Source: MGBC120314 sp051877855
Lineage (GTDB): Bacteria; Bacillota; Clostridia; Lachnospirales; Lachnospiraceae
Length of the DNA: 64,000 nucleotides
Reading direction: 5' to 3'
Assembly (NCBI GenBank): GCA_051877855.1
Contig: JBJEJH010000036.1
Coordinates: forward strand, 35,971 to 99,970
Shown: in pieces, positions 24,549-33,199 of the stretch
Layout of the letters: the number at the start of each line of letters is the position of its first letter
Position numbering within the stretch: position 1 is the first letter of the stretch
Notes under the pieces: generated by a model
The model's database searches: none
The model's input: only the letters and a program-made list of their open reading frames with translations
Told to the model about the DNA's origin: nothing
Program-made: the position numbers and the translations under genes

Positions 24549-25348
24549 TTAGAATCCTCTCGCCTCAAGATCCCCGGCAATCTTTACATACACATCGACG
24601 ATATCCGAGACTCCGGCACCACTCTTGTGATTCAGCGGCCTGCGACGCATGTCCACCTCATCACAGTGAGAGATTCCACGATTCGTATTACTTCGAAGAA
24701 TCCCCTTAAATTCACCCCACTTTACGCTGTCCGGTGCCAGAAGACCATCATTTTCTCCCTCGTAGTGACGCACCACCAGAGAGGGAATCCACAGGAACAG
24801 ATCCGACCACGCATGTCCCATGGCAAATGCATAGCTTTGATAATAAATTCCCGGGCAGTCCGGGTTCTCCTCGTTGAACTTCCTTGCGTTTTCCGTCCTA
24901 AAAGAACTAATTGCCCGGTAAGTATCGGGATTCTTATCCCCAAGAATCTTAAACCACAGATCCACGAACTTACAGCCTGTGCGAATCAATCCATCCGGAA
25001 ATCTCATCAGATGATCCACGGTTCTCGAGCCATGATGGGGTGTGGATAATGTAGTGATTGATGCAATCCGATCACCGTATCCCAGTGTCGTCGCAAGGTA
25101 TCTGGCCTCCATCCCACCTTTGGAATGCGCGATAATATTTACCTTCTCAGCATTCATGGACTTCAGTAGTTCATCCAATTCTGCTGCCACCTGTCTGGCA
25201 TTCATCTCGATGGAGGCACTGCTATCCTGACGTCCATAACACACCTTATATCCGGCTTTTTCCAACACTTTCGGAATTCTTCCCCAATAACCAATGTAGT
25301 GGTCATCACAAACCCCATTCCGTGTAATAAAAGTATAGGATACTGCAC
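24549..25348 (-). pseudogene. Lipase/esterase-like alpha/beta hydrolase gene with a frameshift
   Basis: Most of the gene reads in one frame: YIGYWGRIPKVL, the nucleophile elbow AHSKGGMEARY, acid in YEGENDGLLAP and the histidine in GISHCDEVD, as in triacylglycerol lipases/PGAP1-like esterases. The conserved beginning (QYPILLLHGMGF, with the oxyanion-hole HG) lies in another frame, starting at a GTG at 25348 with AAGGTG seven bases upstream. The two frames meet at 25308-25312, where adding one base (TTTGT to TTTCGT) would restore HGMGFRDDHYIGYWG. So a one-base deletion, or a sequencing error, breaks the gene. It follows hisC on the same strand. Confidence 0.75.
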
Positions 25349-25406
25349 GATATTTCACCTTCCCTGGGAAACCCTGATCATAAGAATAGAGTTATATATG
25401 GTTCCC

Positions 25407-26468
25407 TTACTTTCCTGCAAGATAATTCTTAAGAAAATTGATCAGCACTTCCATCTCGCCATCCGTACCAATGGTAATTCGAAGATAATTATCAATTCTC
25501 GGTAAATTAAAGTAGCGCACATAGATTCCGGCTTCCTTTAACGCCTCAAAGATTTCTTTCGCAGGAACAGACTTATGTGTTGCAAAGATAAAGTTCGCCT
25601 GAGAATCCGGGAAAGTAAATCCAAGCTCTGATAACGCCTGTTTTGTCTTTTCACGTGTCTTAATAATCTTGTGAATCGTATTCTCAAAATAAGCATTATC
25701 CTTAACCGCCCACACCCCGAGTGCCAGGGAAGTCTGATTCATGGTATAAGAATTAATGGAGAACTTCACATCATTCATTGCCTTGATAAGATCCTTGTTA
25801 CCGATGGCATAACCGATACGAAGACCAGCCATGGAGCGGGACTTGGAAAAGGTCTGGACAACAAGCAGATTCTCATACTTATCAACAAGCTCCAATGCGG
25901 ACTTCCCGCCAAAATCAATATAAGCCTCATCCACGATCACTACAACATCCTGATTATGTTCCAGAATATCCTCGACAAACGTAAGATCCTCATATACCGC
26001 GGTTGGCGCATTGGGATTAGGGAAGATTACGCCACCATTTTCCTTATAATAATCTTCCTTTACAATCCTGAAATTCTCATCCAGCGCAGGGCACTCGTAA
26101 GGGATGCGATACACATCTGCCCACACACTGTAGAAAGAATAGGTAATATCCGGAAACAGAATCGGCTTATCCGAATTAAAGAAAGTCAAAAATGCCATGG
26201 AAATAACATCATCCGATCCCACTCCCACAAACACCTGATCCGTGTTCACCTGATACTTATCCGCAAGTGCCTGAACCAGAACCGAAGCCTCCGGATCCGG
26301 ATATTTTCTGAGGACGTCCAGATCAAACTTTTTGGCTGCCTCATAGGCCTTTGGTGTCGGGGAATATGGATTCTCGTTGGTATTTAATTTGATAATATTA
26401 GAAACCTTCGGCTGCTCCCCCGGTGTATACGGAACCACCCTGCGAATATTTTTCTCCCAAGCTTTCAT
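25407..26468 (-). CDS. hisC: Histidinol-phosphate aminotransferase
   Basis: Class I/II PLP-dependent aminotransferase of 353 residues, converting imidazole acetol phosphate to histidinol phosphate. Motifs: LNTNENPYSPTP near the N-terminus, NPNAPTAV, VDEAYIDFGG and TFSKSRSMAGLRIGYAIG with the PLP lysine (SKS), then RITIGTDGE. GGAGG lies seven bases before the ATG. No other his genes are near; it follows a MATE gene by about 47 bases. HisC-type enzymes may also act on aromatic amino acids, so the substrate is probable, not certain. Confidence 0.93.
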   Translation of the reverse strand: MKAWEKNIRRVVPYTPGEQPKVSNIIKLNTNENPYSPTPKAYEAAKKFDLDVLRKYPDPEASVLVQALADKYQVNTDQVFVGVGSDDVISMAFLTFFNSDKPILFPDITYSFYSVWADVYRIPYECPALDENFRIVKEDYYKENGGVIFPNPNAPTAVYEDLTFVEDILEHNQDVVVIVDEAYIDFGGKSALELVDKYENLLVVQTFSKSRSMAGLRIGYAIGNKDLIKAMNDVKFSINSYTMNQTSLALGVWAVKDNAYFENTIHKIIKTREKTKQALSELGFTFPDSQANFIFATHKSVPAKEIFEALKEAGIYVRYFNLPRIDNYLRITIGTDGEMEVLINFLKNYLAGK

Positions 26469-26515
26469 AGTATATCCTCCTTCTGTCTACATACAATCTT
26501 ACTCAAATATTCCTA

Positions 26516-27883
26516 TCATTTATCTTCCTTAAAGGTGCGTATGACACTCCATCCCATAGGCACCGCCAGGATAAATGTTAAGATATCGGACACCGTCTGT
26601 GCAATCTGTACACCGAAAAGACCAAAAAACAACGGCAAAATCAGTAATGACGGTATCAGAAACAATCCTTGTCTGGCTGCTGCCACGATGGATGCTTTCA
26701 GTGCCATACCAATCGTCTGTAATAACATATTACACATAATGATCCAGGAATTCAATGTAAATGTGATACATTGTGCACGAAGTGCCAGTGCTCCGATTCG
26801 AATCACATCCGGATCATCCCGGAATAACCACATCAAAGGTTCTGCAAAGATAAATCCTGCCACAGAAATTACCAGCAAAACCACTACCGCAACCTTGACA
26901 CAGAACACAAAAGCCTCCCGGACACGGGCAAATTTACCCGCACCATAATTGGTTCCACATACCGGCTGAAATCCCTGTCCGAATCCAATCAATGCTGAAT
27001 TTGCAAACATGGCAATTCTTGTCACAACACCCATGGCCGCAATAGCCGCATCCGCCATAACTCCACCATAATTTCCTGCAGCCGTATTCAGCACAATCGT
27101 GGAAATGCTTCCAATGCCCTGTCGACAAAGAGACGGAATACCCCCACGGAAAATATTACTCAAATAATACCCATTGGGTGTAAAATTCTTCCAATGCACC
27201 TTAATGGCAGCGCTCTTAAGATCCAGACACAACAGAATACAAAAGCTTACACTCTGACTGATTACCGTAGCCCATGCAGCTCCCGCCACACCAAGGTCAC
27301 AAAGGAAAATCAGAATCGGATCAAGAACAACATTAAGTAAGGCTCCGCTGACAATGCCAATCATAGCCACCGACGCGCTACCCTGAAAACGCAGCTGATT
27401 ATTCAACACAAAGGACCCCATAATCAGCGGAGTACCTAAGAATATAACCCGAAGATATTCTTCGGTATAAGGTAAAATCGTTGGGGTCGATCCCAACAAA
27501 ACCGAAATCGGTTCAATAAATATTACACCACAGACGGTAATAACAATTCCCGTTATAATCGCCAGGAAGAAACCGGTGGACGCCATTTTCTCTGCATCCT
27601 CATATTCCCTTGCTCCCAGAGATCTTGATATATAATTGCCGGATCCATGTCCAAAGAAAAAACCACAAGCCTGAATCAGTGCCATCACCGAGAAGGCGAC
27701 TCCCACTGCCGCTGTGGACTGCGTGTTTAACCTTCCCACGAAAAGGGTATCCGCCATATTATAGAATGCAGTAACAAGCATACTGATAATCGTCGGAACC
27801 GCCATCTGACAGATCAACCCCGGAATGGGTTCGGTGGTCATATACCGGACTCTTTCATCCTGTGACATATTCCTAACTTTCAT
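26516..27883 (-). CDS. MATE-family exporter
   Basis: Twelve-helix MatE transporter of 455 residues (TTEPIPGLICQMAVPTIISMLVTAFYNMADTLFVG in two halves of that motif). Of the NorM/DinF-like clostridial type, and different from the exporter at 6598-7947. AGGAG lies eight bases before the ATG. It is followed by hisC and the broken lipase gene on the same strand. An extended -10 promoter (TGG-TAGAAT at 27923-27931) lies about 40 bases upstream. Substrate unknown. Confidence 0.92.
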   Translation of the reverse strand: MKVRNMSQDERVRYMTTEPIPGLICQMAVPTIISMLVTAFYNMADTLFVGRLNTQSTAAVGVAFSVMALIQACGFFFGHGSGNYISRSLGAREYEDAEKMASTGFFLAIITGIVITVCGVIFIEPISVLLGSTPTILPYTEEYLRVIFLGTPLIMGSFVLNNQLRFQGSASVAMIGIVSGALLNVVLDPILIFLCDLGVAGAAWATVISQSVSFCILLCLDLKSAAIKVHWKNFTPNGYYLSNIFRGGIPSLCRQGIGSISTIVLNTAAGNYGGVMADAAIAAMGVVTRIAMFANSALIGFGQGFQPVCGTNYGAGKFARVREAFVFCVKVAVVVLLVISVAGFIFAEPLMWLFRDDPDVIRIGALALRAQCITFTLNSWIIMCNMLLQTIGMALKASIVAAARQGLFLIPSLLILPLFFGLFGVQIAQTVSDILTFILAVPMGWSVIRTFKEDK

Positions 27884-27922
27884 ATCAACAACTCCTATCT
27901 ATATTTAAGCGCTACATGGTAT

Positions 27923-27931
27923 ATTCTACCA
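27923..27931 (-). promoter_or_regulatory. Possible extended -10 promoter of the second MATE gene
   Basis: TAGAAT (27923-27928) preceded by TGG on the minus strand forms an extended -10 element; no convincing -35 box is seen at the proper distance. Confidence 0.35.
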
Positions 27932-28003
27932 CAGAATTAAAACGAATGGGAATAAAGTTGTTTCATTATCTTTTGGTTCGAAATCCTTTGCGACCATCAG
28001 AAA

Positions 28004-29164
28004 TCAACGATCCATTCCCCATCGTTCCCAATTTCCATCCGCTTTCGCCTGCTGAATAAATTCCTCCTTGGAACCGGCCAGTCGGTAAGCATACCAACAC
28101 TCCTGTCCATTTTCCGGATTTTCCAGTGGTATTATAACAATTTTAATATCTAATACTTTTTTCGGATTACCTTGTACCGTAAATCGAACACCAAATTCTT
28201 TTGAATAAAGCTTTTTCAAATACTGTTGGAACGGAAGATCTTTGTTTACCTTCTCCGGAATACGAAAGTCCCGGTCTTCCCAATATAATCCTGTAGTTCC
28301 GTCGTTCAGCTTAACCTTTTCCAGGGTTATAGGAATTGATTTTCTAGTTCCATTTTTGACATAGATATCCCATTCCAAAGCCACATCTTCAAATGTTAAT
28401 TCATCATTTTCAACATAGTCCCCATAGAACAAAACACCTATTCCCTTGGATTTTCCTCCCAAGTTATATACATCAAACCGATAGGTCTCTCCTACCAGCC
28501 AGGGTGCACAATAATATGCTGTAGCCTGCAATTTAGGCAGTTCTTTTTCCGTACCTTCTTTTTCCTCCAGAACAAAATACATCGGTTCCAAATCTCCCGG
28601 TTTGATACCATATATTTCAAGGTCATCAACGACGGAAGAATCAAGACACACCTGGCATTCTTTCATTCCGATCAGCGGTGCGGCACTATAAAGTGCCTCT
28701 TCTGCCAATACATATTTGCCCCTCATGATGGCTGAAAACTGTTTATAATCCGTCACTTTGTTTTTCCATGATGAAAGCTTACTTGGTCTTAGTTTTTTCA
28801 TTCCATAAACTCTTCCCACATTAACCCACGCATCTGTATCGTCTGAAACATTTACGTAATTCATCCATAGATAATCACTATCATAACACGCCGCAGCTAA
28901 TACATCCGTTTGAAATAAACTGCTAAAAAACTCGGTCTGTGCCCCGACATCCTCCGCATCTTTATATTGCATAATATCCGATGAAACAGAAACCCACGGA
29001 CTATCAGCCCCGTCATATATTACTGTGGTCACGTCACAATCATCCGTCGATTGTACCTGTTCATATCCCTTATTCTTCATCCATTCTACCAATGCCTGCT
29101 TTAATACTTTGGCATCATATTTTTCATTTTTTCGAATATGTATATTGTTAAAATCCATTCCCAT
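28004..29164 (-). CDS. Cytosolic protein of unknown function
   Basis: A 386-residue protein with no signal peptide or membrane helix, acidic to neutral, rich in aromatic residues and short beta segments, and with no motif I recognise. The first 100 residues (VLKQALVEWMKNKGYEQVQ..., then TVIYDGADSPWVSVSSD) resemble proteins that sense or modify substrates in stressed cells only in general style. GGAGGG lies nine bases before the ATG. It precedes the MATE gene by 120 bases and follows the GNAT gene by 48 bases. The coding pattern and length argue it is a real gene. Confidence 0.7.
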   Translation of the reverse strand: MGMDFNNIHIRKNEKYDAKVLKQALVEWMKNKGYEQVQSTDDCDVTTVIYDGADSPWVSVSSDIMQYKDAEDVGAQTEFFSSLFQTDVLAAACYDSDYLWMNYVNVSDDTDAWVNVGRVYGMKKLRPSKLSSWKNKVTDYKQFSAIMRGKYVLAEEALYSAAPLIGMKECQVCLDSSVVDDLEIYGIKPGDLEPMYFVLEEKEGTEKELPKLQATAYYCAPWLVGETYRFDVYNLGGKSKGIGVLFYGDYVENDELTFEDVALEWDIYVKNGTRKSIPITLEKVKLNDGTTGLYWEDRDFRIPEKVNKDLPFQQYLKKLYSKEFGVRFTVQGNPKKVLDIKIVIIPLENPENGQECWYAYRLAGSKEEFIQQAKADGNWERWGMDR

Positions 29165-29212
29165 CCTCGATCACCCTCCATTGCCATGATTCCTGCTAAC
29201 TATAACGATGGA

Positions 29213-29704
29213 TTATAGTTCATGATAATAGGGACAAATATCCTCGTAATGTCCGTCCTTCATGCGAAAACCCTTCGGAATCGTTCCCAACCGGACAAAT
29301 CCCAACCGCTCATACAAATGCCTTGCATGAATATTGGTTGCCACCACTGCATTGAACTGCAACACGCCATATCCATTGGCCTTGCCCTGTTCCATACAAT
29401 CCTTCACCAGCTGCTCTCCGATATGTAATCCCCTGCTTTCTCTGGATACTGCATAACTTGCATTACAAATATGTCCACATCGTCCCACATTGTTCGGGTG
29501 AAGAATGTAGAGCCCCACAACCTTATCCTTATCCCGGTCCAATGCAACACCACAGTAAGTCTGTCCATCGAAGAATTCCTTACCGGACTGTTCATTCAAC
29601 AATTCCTCCTGTGGAAATGCCACACCCTCCTCCACAACTTCATTCCAGATACGCACCATATCCTTAATATCATTACTTGTATATTGACGGACTATAATAT
29701 TCAT
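29213..29704 (-). CDS. GNAT-family N-acetyltransferase
   Basis: A 163-residue acetyltransferase that transfers acetyl from acetyl-CoA to an unknown amine. The acetyl-CoA-binding stretch VSRESRGLHIGEQLVKDCM corresponds to motif A, followed by NIHARHLYERLGFVRLGTIPKG, the usual motif B. It looks like the phosphinothricin/RimL-like class. ATG 29704 has GGAGG six bases upstream, which decides the start over an upstream TTG. It lies between the diguanylate-cyclase terminator and the 28004 gene. Confidence 0.9.
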   Translation of the reverse strand: MNIIVRQYTSNDIKDMVRIWNEVVEEGVAFPQEELLNEQSGKEFFDGQTYCGVALDRDKDKVVGLYILHPNNVGRCGHICNASYAVSRESRGLHIGEQLVKDCMEQGKANGYGVLQFNAVVATNIHARHLYERLGFVRLGTIPKGFRMKDGHYEDICPYYHEL

Positions 29705-29764
29705 CTTAATCCTCCAAGCCTGCACATTTTTCTGTTATATACGACTTTTACCCTGTATTTCCAT

Positions 29765-29790
29765 AAAAAAAGCTGTCCATCGGACAGAAT
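29765..29790 (-). terminator. Terminator after the membrane diguanylate cyclase gene
   Basis: On the minus strand a six-bp CTGTCC/GGACAG hairpin with a three-base loop (plus an outer imperfect stem) is followed by seven T residues. Confidence 0.65.
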
Positions 29791-29837
29791 CCATCCGCCG
29801 GGCAGCCTATAAACTGATCTTTCTCATAGCAGAACTT

Positions 29838-30890
29838 CTAGAACACCACCTGATTCTTGCCATTTCTCTTTCCCTTATACATATTCCGGTCTGCCGTCTC
29901 AATCAGGGAATCTTTGGTTGCGCCGTCATAATAGGAACAACCGCCAATGGTAATGGTCACCTTGATGACCTGATCCTTGTAGTTCACCTGGGACCGGCAC
30001 ACCAATTCGCGGCATCGCTGGGCAATATCTACTGCCATATCTCCATCCTCCGAAAGCATAATCAGAATTTCCTCACCGCCCCAGCGAAAAACCGTATCCG
30101 TTTCACGAAGTGCACTCTTTAATGTGTGTGCTACATTGACCAAAACCATATCTCCGCATTCATGTCCATAAGTATCATTGACCTTCTTAAAATCATCAAT
30201 ATCACACAGCAGCACAGAGAACTTCCGATGCGCTGTGGAAGCTAACTTTAAATTCAATGCCATATAGCCATCCAGCGACCGGCGATTAAGCAGTTTTGTC
30301 AGTGCATCATAATTGGCATCATTTTCAAGAATCCTGTTTTCTTGGGTAAGCTCTGCTTTTTCACCACGGACCTTCGCCACGAAAACCACAAGAAACCCAA
30401 TCAACATGGCATACGCAACAGCGGAATTAATCACATACAGCAAATGTTCCGACATTGTACTCAGATGATAGATCTGACATTTTCCCGTAAAAGTAATAGC
30501 TAATGTGGAATAAAAAAGGACGATCAAAAACAAACAGATTTTCAGAGAATCCCTAATTCTCTTTTTCGCCAACATGTACATCGAGTAGAAAAGAAGTGGC
30601 ATCATTCCTATAAAATACAGCATAAAGCCACTACTCCATCCACAGAGCAGCGATGAGAGTATCGAACAGCACAGGATCTCTGCAAAGCAGGTCAGAAATA
30701 ACCCCTTGATGCTCTTTACCCGCCTTGCAAGACATCCCAATGTAATATACACAAAAAAACTGAACACATTAAATACTTCCATCACCAAACATTTTTCATA
30801 TGCAAATACTATTAAAAAAATCACATGTAACAATGAAGTTGAAAAGTATATCTTAGAATATGCTCGAAGTTGTTTTTTCTGTAATTCCAT
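29838..30890 (-). CDS. Membrane diguanylate cyclase (GGDEF)
   Basis: A 350-residue protein with about six membrane helices (residues 12-172) and a C-terminal GGDEF domain (about 190-350). The signature reads GGEEI (271-275), a variant of GGDEF/GGEEF that keeps the catalytic Glu, and RETD lies five residues before it, a complete inhibitory I-site. It is therefore likely active and product-inhibited. It starts nine bases after the PAS-GGDEF gene and is the last gene of a three-gene set beginning with a CheY-like protein. Confidence 0.92.
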   Translation of the reverse strand: MELQKKQLRAYSKIYFSTSLLHVIFLIVFAYEKCLVMEVFNVFSFFVYITLGCLARRVKSIKGLFLTCFAEILCCSILSSLLCGWSSGFMLYFIGMMPLLFYSMYMLAKKRIRDSLKICLFLIVLFYSTLAITFTGKCQIYHLSTMSEHLLYVINSAVAYAMLIGFLVVFVAKVRGEKAELTQENRILENDANYDALTKLLNRRSLDGYMALNLKLASTAHRKFSVLLCDIDDFKKVNDTYGHECGDMVLVNVAHTLKSALRETDTVFRWGGEEILIMLSEDGDMAVDIAQRCRELVCRSQVNYKDQVIKVTITIGGCSYYDGATKDSLIETADRNMYKGKRNGKNQVVF

Positions 30891-30899
30891 CGAATCACC

Positions 30900-32666
30900 T
30901 CATAGTTTCTCGTCCAGTAATTTCCCAATCATCATCAACATTCCTTTGTCATTCTCCGACCACTTACGAGGGCGATCAAAAATGTCATACTCCACCGTAA
31001 AACGCTTTCCCCGAAGGAACAGGCATCCTGAGTTGCCCTGCATCTTGAGTTTCTCATAAATTGCCGGAAACTGCTCTGCAATAGAGAACACCCTGTTGAT
31101 AACATACATTCCGTTGGCATCCACCTGACTCTGCAATTGATCCATAAAGTCCATAATGCCATAGGGATTCAAATAATTTCCTGACACATAAAGTTTCTCA
31201 CAGCTCTCATTATCGAAAATCGAAATACCATCAATGTCAAAGGTATTGCGCACATTATCCAGACATTCCTTGATCCCTGCATCACCATAGCAGTCAAGGT
31301 CTCTTATAATATTGTACACATCACTGTATTTCTTGATAACACTTACGGTACTTACGCCATTTTCACCCAAAGGCTCCTCATTATTATCGAAAGTTCCATG
31401 AATTTCAGGATCGTACAAAATAAAACGATTCTTGCCTTTTTCCTTCGCAATATATACGCAATGATCTGCAATACTGAACAATTTCTCGTAAGAATTTCCA
31501 TGATCCGGAAACTTGGCTATACCAATGGAAAACGTAACATTCACCCCCGGGGCAATATCCTTACAACTGTACAGCACATTTTTACGAATGGTTTTCAATA
31601 AATTAATCAGCTCATCCGCAGACTTTACCTTATCGGTGAGTACCAGAAACTCATCACCACCGAATCTTCCAACATATCCCTGTTCTCCGATAACACTGCG
31701 AACCGTTCCTGCCACACGTGCCATCACCTCGTCGCCGGTCATGTGACCGTAGTGATCATTAATCAACTTGAAATCATCCACATCCATCATACACAGAAAG
31801 TGGACATATTCATCCTCATCCTGATTCTTACGCAGCAGTTCCTTACAGATCTCTGTAATTGCTCTTTTATTATAAGTGTTCGTGGCTGTATCAATGGCAT
31901 AGCTGGTCATATAATACTTTTCTTCCTTGTAATCACCATAATTTTGCTTTGTAACCGTAGCTGCCAGCATATACTTCTCATCATCCTTAAAAAGGATACC
32001 GCCCTTGATTCGAAGCCTGAATTTATCCAGACCAAATATAACCCCATCCACGAATACATCAATATTATCCACACCGTTGGTAAGCAAATCATAGAGTTCT
32101 CTGAATTCTTCCTTCTTCTCCTTATCCAGGAAGGCATCATCCTCCACCTGTTGAAATGCCACATCGATATCATGGGCATATAAGGTATATGAACGTCCGT
32201 TATTATATTCAAAGATATTCAAAAAACGACTTTCATAATAATATTCCAGATAAATATTGGAACTAAAAGTCATAAATTTTCTATATTTATTAACCGAAAA
32301 ACACAGGGTATCGTAATGACCGTGCGCCTCAATCACATCCTGAATATCAATATCAATAATTCGAAAATCATCCTCCACACGATTACTGTAAGAGAGTATC
32401 ATATACATACAGCGATAATCCCCTTGACAATCCATCACGCGCAAAATCAGATGCTGTTCCTTCTCTGCAAGATGATCCACTGCACGATTGTAACATTCCA
32501 GATCTTCCGGATGAATCAGATCCGTAAATGCTCGCGCCGAATTCTTTCCTAAGAATTGATACATGGACTCATTGGCATTGATTACCTTCATATCCTTCAT
32601 CAGTGAAAGGAAACCCGCATGTACTCTCATTTTTTTATCACGTTCTTTATACCCGGAAAGGTTCAT
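30900..32666 (-). CDS. PAS-GGDEF diguanylate cyclase
   Basis: A 588-residue cytosolic protein. The first 115 residues resemble a PAS domain (MKVINANESMYQFLGKNSAR), followed by another sensory-like stretch. Residues 255-420 are a GGDEF domain with a perfect GGDEF motif (336-340) and DVDDFKLINDHYGHMTGDE. No RxxD inhibitory site is visible, unlike the partner cyclase downstream. A GAF-like tail spans about 430-588. GGAGG lies six bases upstream of ATG. Probably controlled by the receiver protein encoded just upstream; mechanism not visible. Confidence 0.92.
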   Translation of the reverse strand: MNLSGYKERDKKMRVHAGFLSLMKDMKVINANESMYQFLGKNSARAFTDLIHPEDLECYNRAVDHLAEKEQHLILRVMDCQGDYRCMYMILSYSNRVEDDFRIIDIDIQDVIEAHGHYDTLCFSVNKYRKFMTFSSNIYLEYYYESRFLNIFEYNNGRSYTLYAHDIDVAFQQVEDDAFLDKEKKEEFRELYDLLTNGVDNIDVFVDGVIFGLDKFRLRIKGGILFKDDEKYMLAATVTKQNYGDYKEEKYYMTSYAIDTATNTYNKRAITEICKELLRKNQDEDEYVHFLCMMDVDDFKLINDHYGHMTGDEVMARVAGTVRSVIGEQGYVGRFGGDEFLVLTDKVKSADELINLLKTIRKNVLYSCKDIAPGVNVTFSIGIAKFPDHGNSYEKLFSIADHCVYIAKEKGKNRFILYDPEIHGTFDNNEEPLGENGVSTVSVIKKYSDVYNIIRDLDCYGDAGIKECLDNVRNTFDIDGISIFDNESCEKLYVSGNYLNPYGIMDFMDQLQSQVDANGMYVINRVFSIAEQFPAIYEKLKMQGNSGCLFLRGKRFTVEYDIFDRPRKWSENDKGMLMMIGKLLDEKL

Positions 32667-32744
32667 CCGACACCTCCATCATACATAATATCTCTTACCT
32701 GCATATCATACAGGAACAAGCACATCTTTATCACGAAAATCCGC

Positions 32745-33104
32745 TTACTTCAATTCCTGTTCCACAATCTGAAGAATCTTCTCTGCAGCAAATGGTTTAA
32801 CAACGAAATTTGCCGCACCACTTGAAATCGCGTCTACAACCATAGCCTGCTGTCCCATAGCGGTACACATAACCACAACCGCATACGGATATTGTTTCTT
32901 TAATTCCTTAAGACAGGTAAGGCCATCCATCTCAGGCATTGTAATATCCAGAATCACCAAATCCGGTTTCACCAAAGCAAATTTATTAATACAGTCTATT
33001 CCGGATTCCGCTTCAAAAACGATATATCCCTTCGGCTCTAATATTTTTTTCAAAGAAGTACGTATAAATGCTGCGTCATCACAAACAAGTATCTTTTCAC
33101 ACAT
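32745..33104 (-). CDS. CheY-like single-domain response regulator
   Basis: Receiver domain of 119 residues with the phosphorylation site in LVILDITMPEMDG, acidic pair CDDA near the N-terminus, and conserved Thr and Lys (MCTAMG; FVVKPFAAEK). I start at ATG 33104, matching CheY-type ends; ATG 33113 and a GTG/TTG further upstream are also open. It resembles the CheY of chemotaxis but lies upstream of two GGDEF genes, so it may signal into c-di-GMP control. A promoter (TTGCAA-17-TAAAAT) lies at 33158-33186. Confidence 0.88.
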   Translation of the reverse strand: MCEKILVCDDAAFIRTSLKKILEPKGYIVFEAESGIDCINKFALVKPDLVILDITMPEMDGLTCLKELKKQYPYAVVVMCTAMGQQAMVVDAISSGAANFVVKPFAAEKILQIVEQELK

Positions 33105-33157
33105 ATATCCCATCCCTTTCAGAAAAAACAATTCCTAATTGTTACAAATCTGACATT

Positions 33158-33186
33158 ATTTTACACTATTTGACAAATTTTTGCAA
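33158..33186 (-). promoter_or_regulatory. Sigma-A promoter of the CheY/GGDEF set
   Basis: TTGCAA (33181-33186), 17-base spacer, TAAAAT (33158-33163) on the minus strand, immediately past the metH stop codon. Confidence 0.5.
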
Positions 33187-33199
33187 TGCTGTCACCGAC

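Noticed and set aside
25671..26387. A 238-codon plus-strand frame
   Set aside because: Antisense shadow of hisC; the translated sequence is low-complexity in Ile and Arg.
33120..33145. Small AT-rich hairpin with a T run before the CheY-like gene
   Set aside because: The stem is seven A/T-rich pairs, too weak to call as terminator or attenuator.
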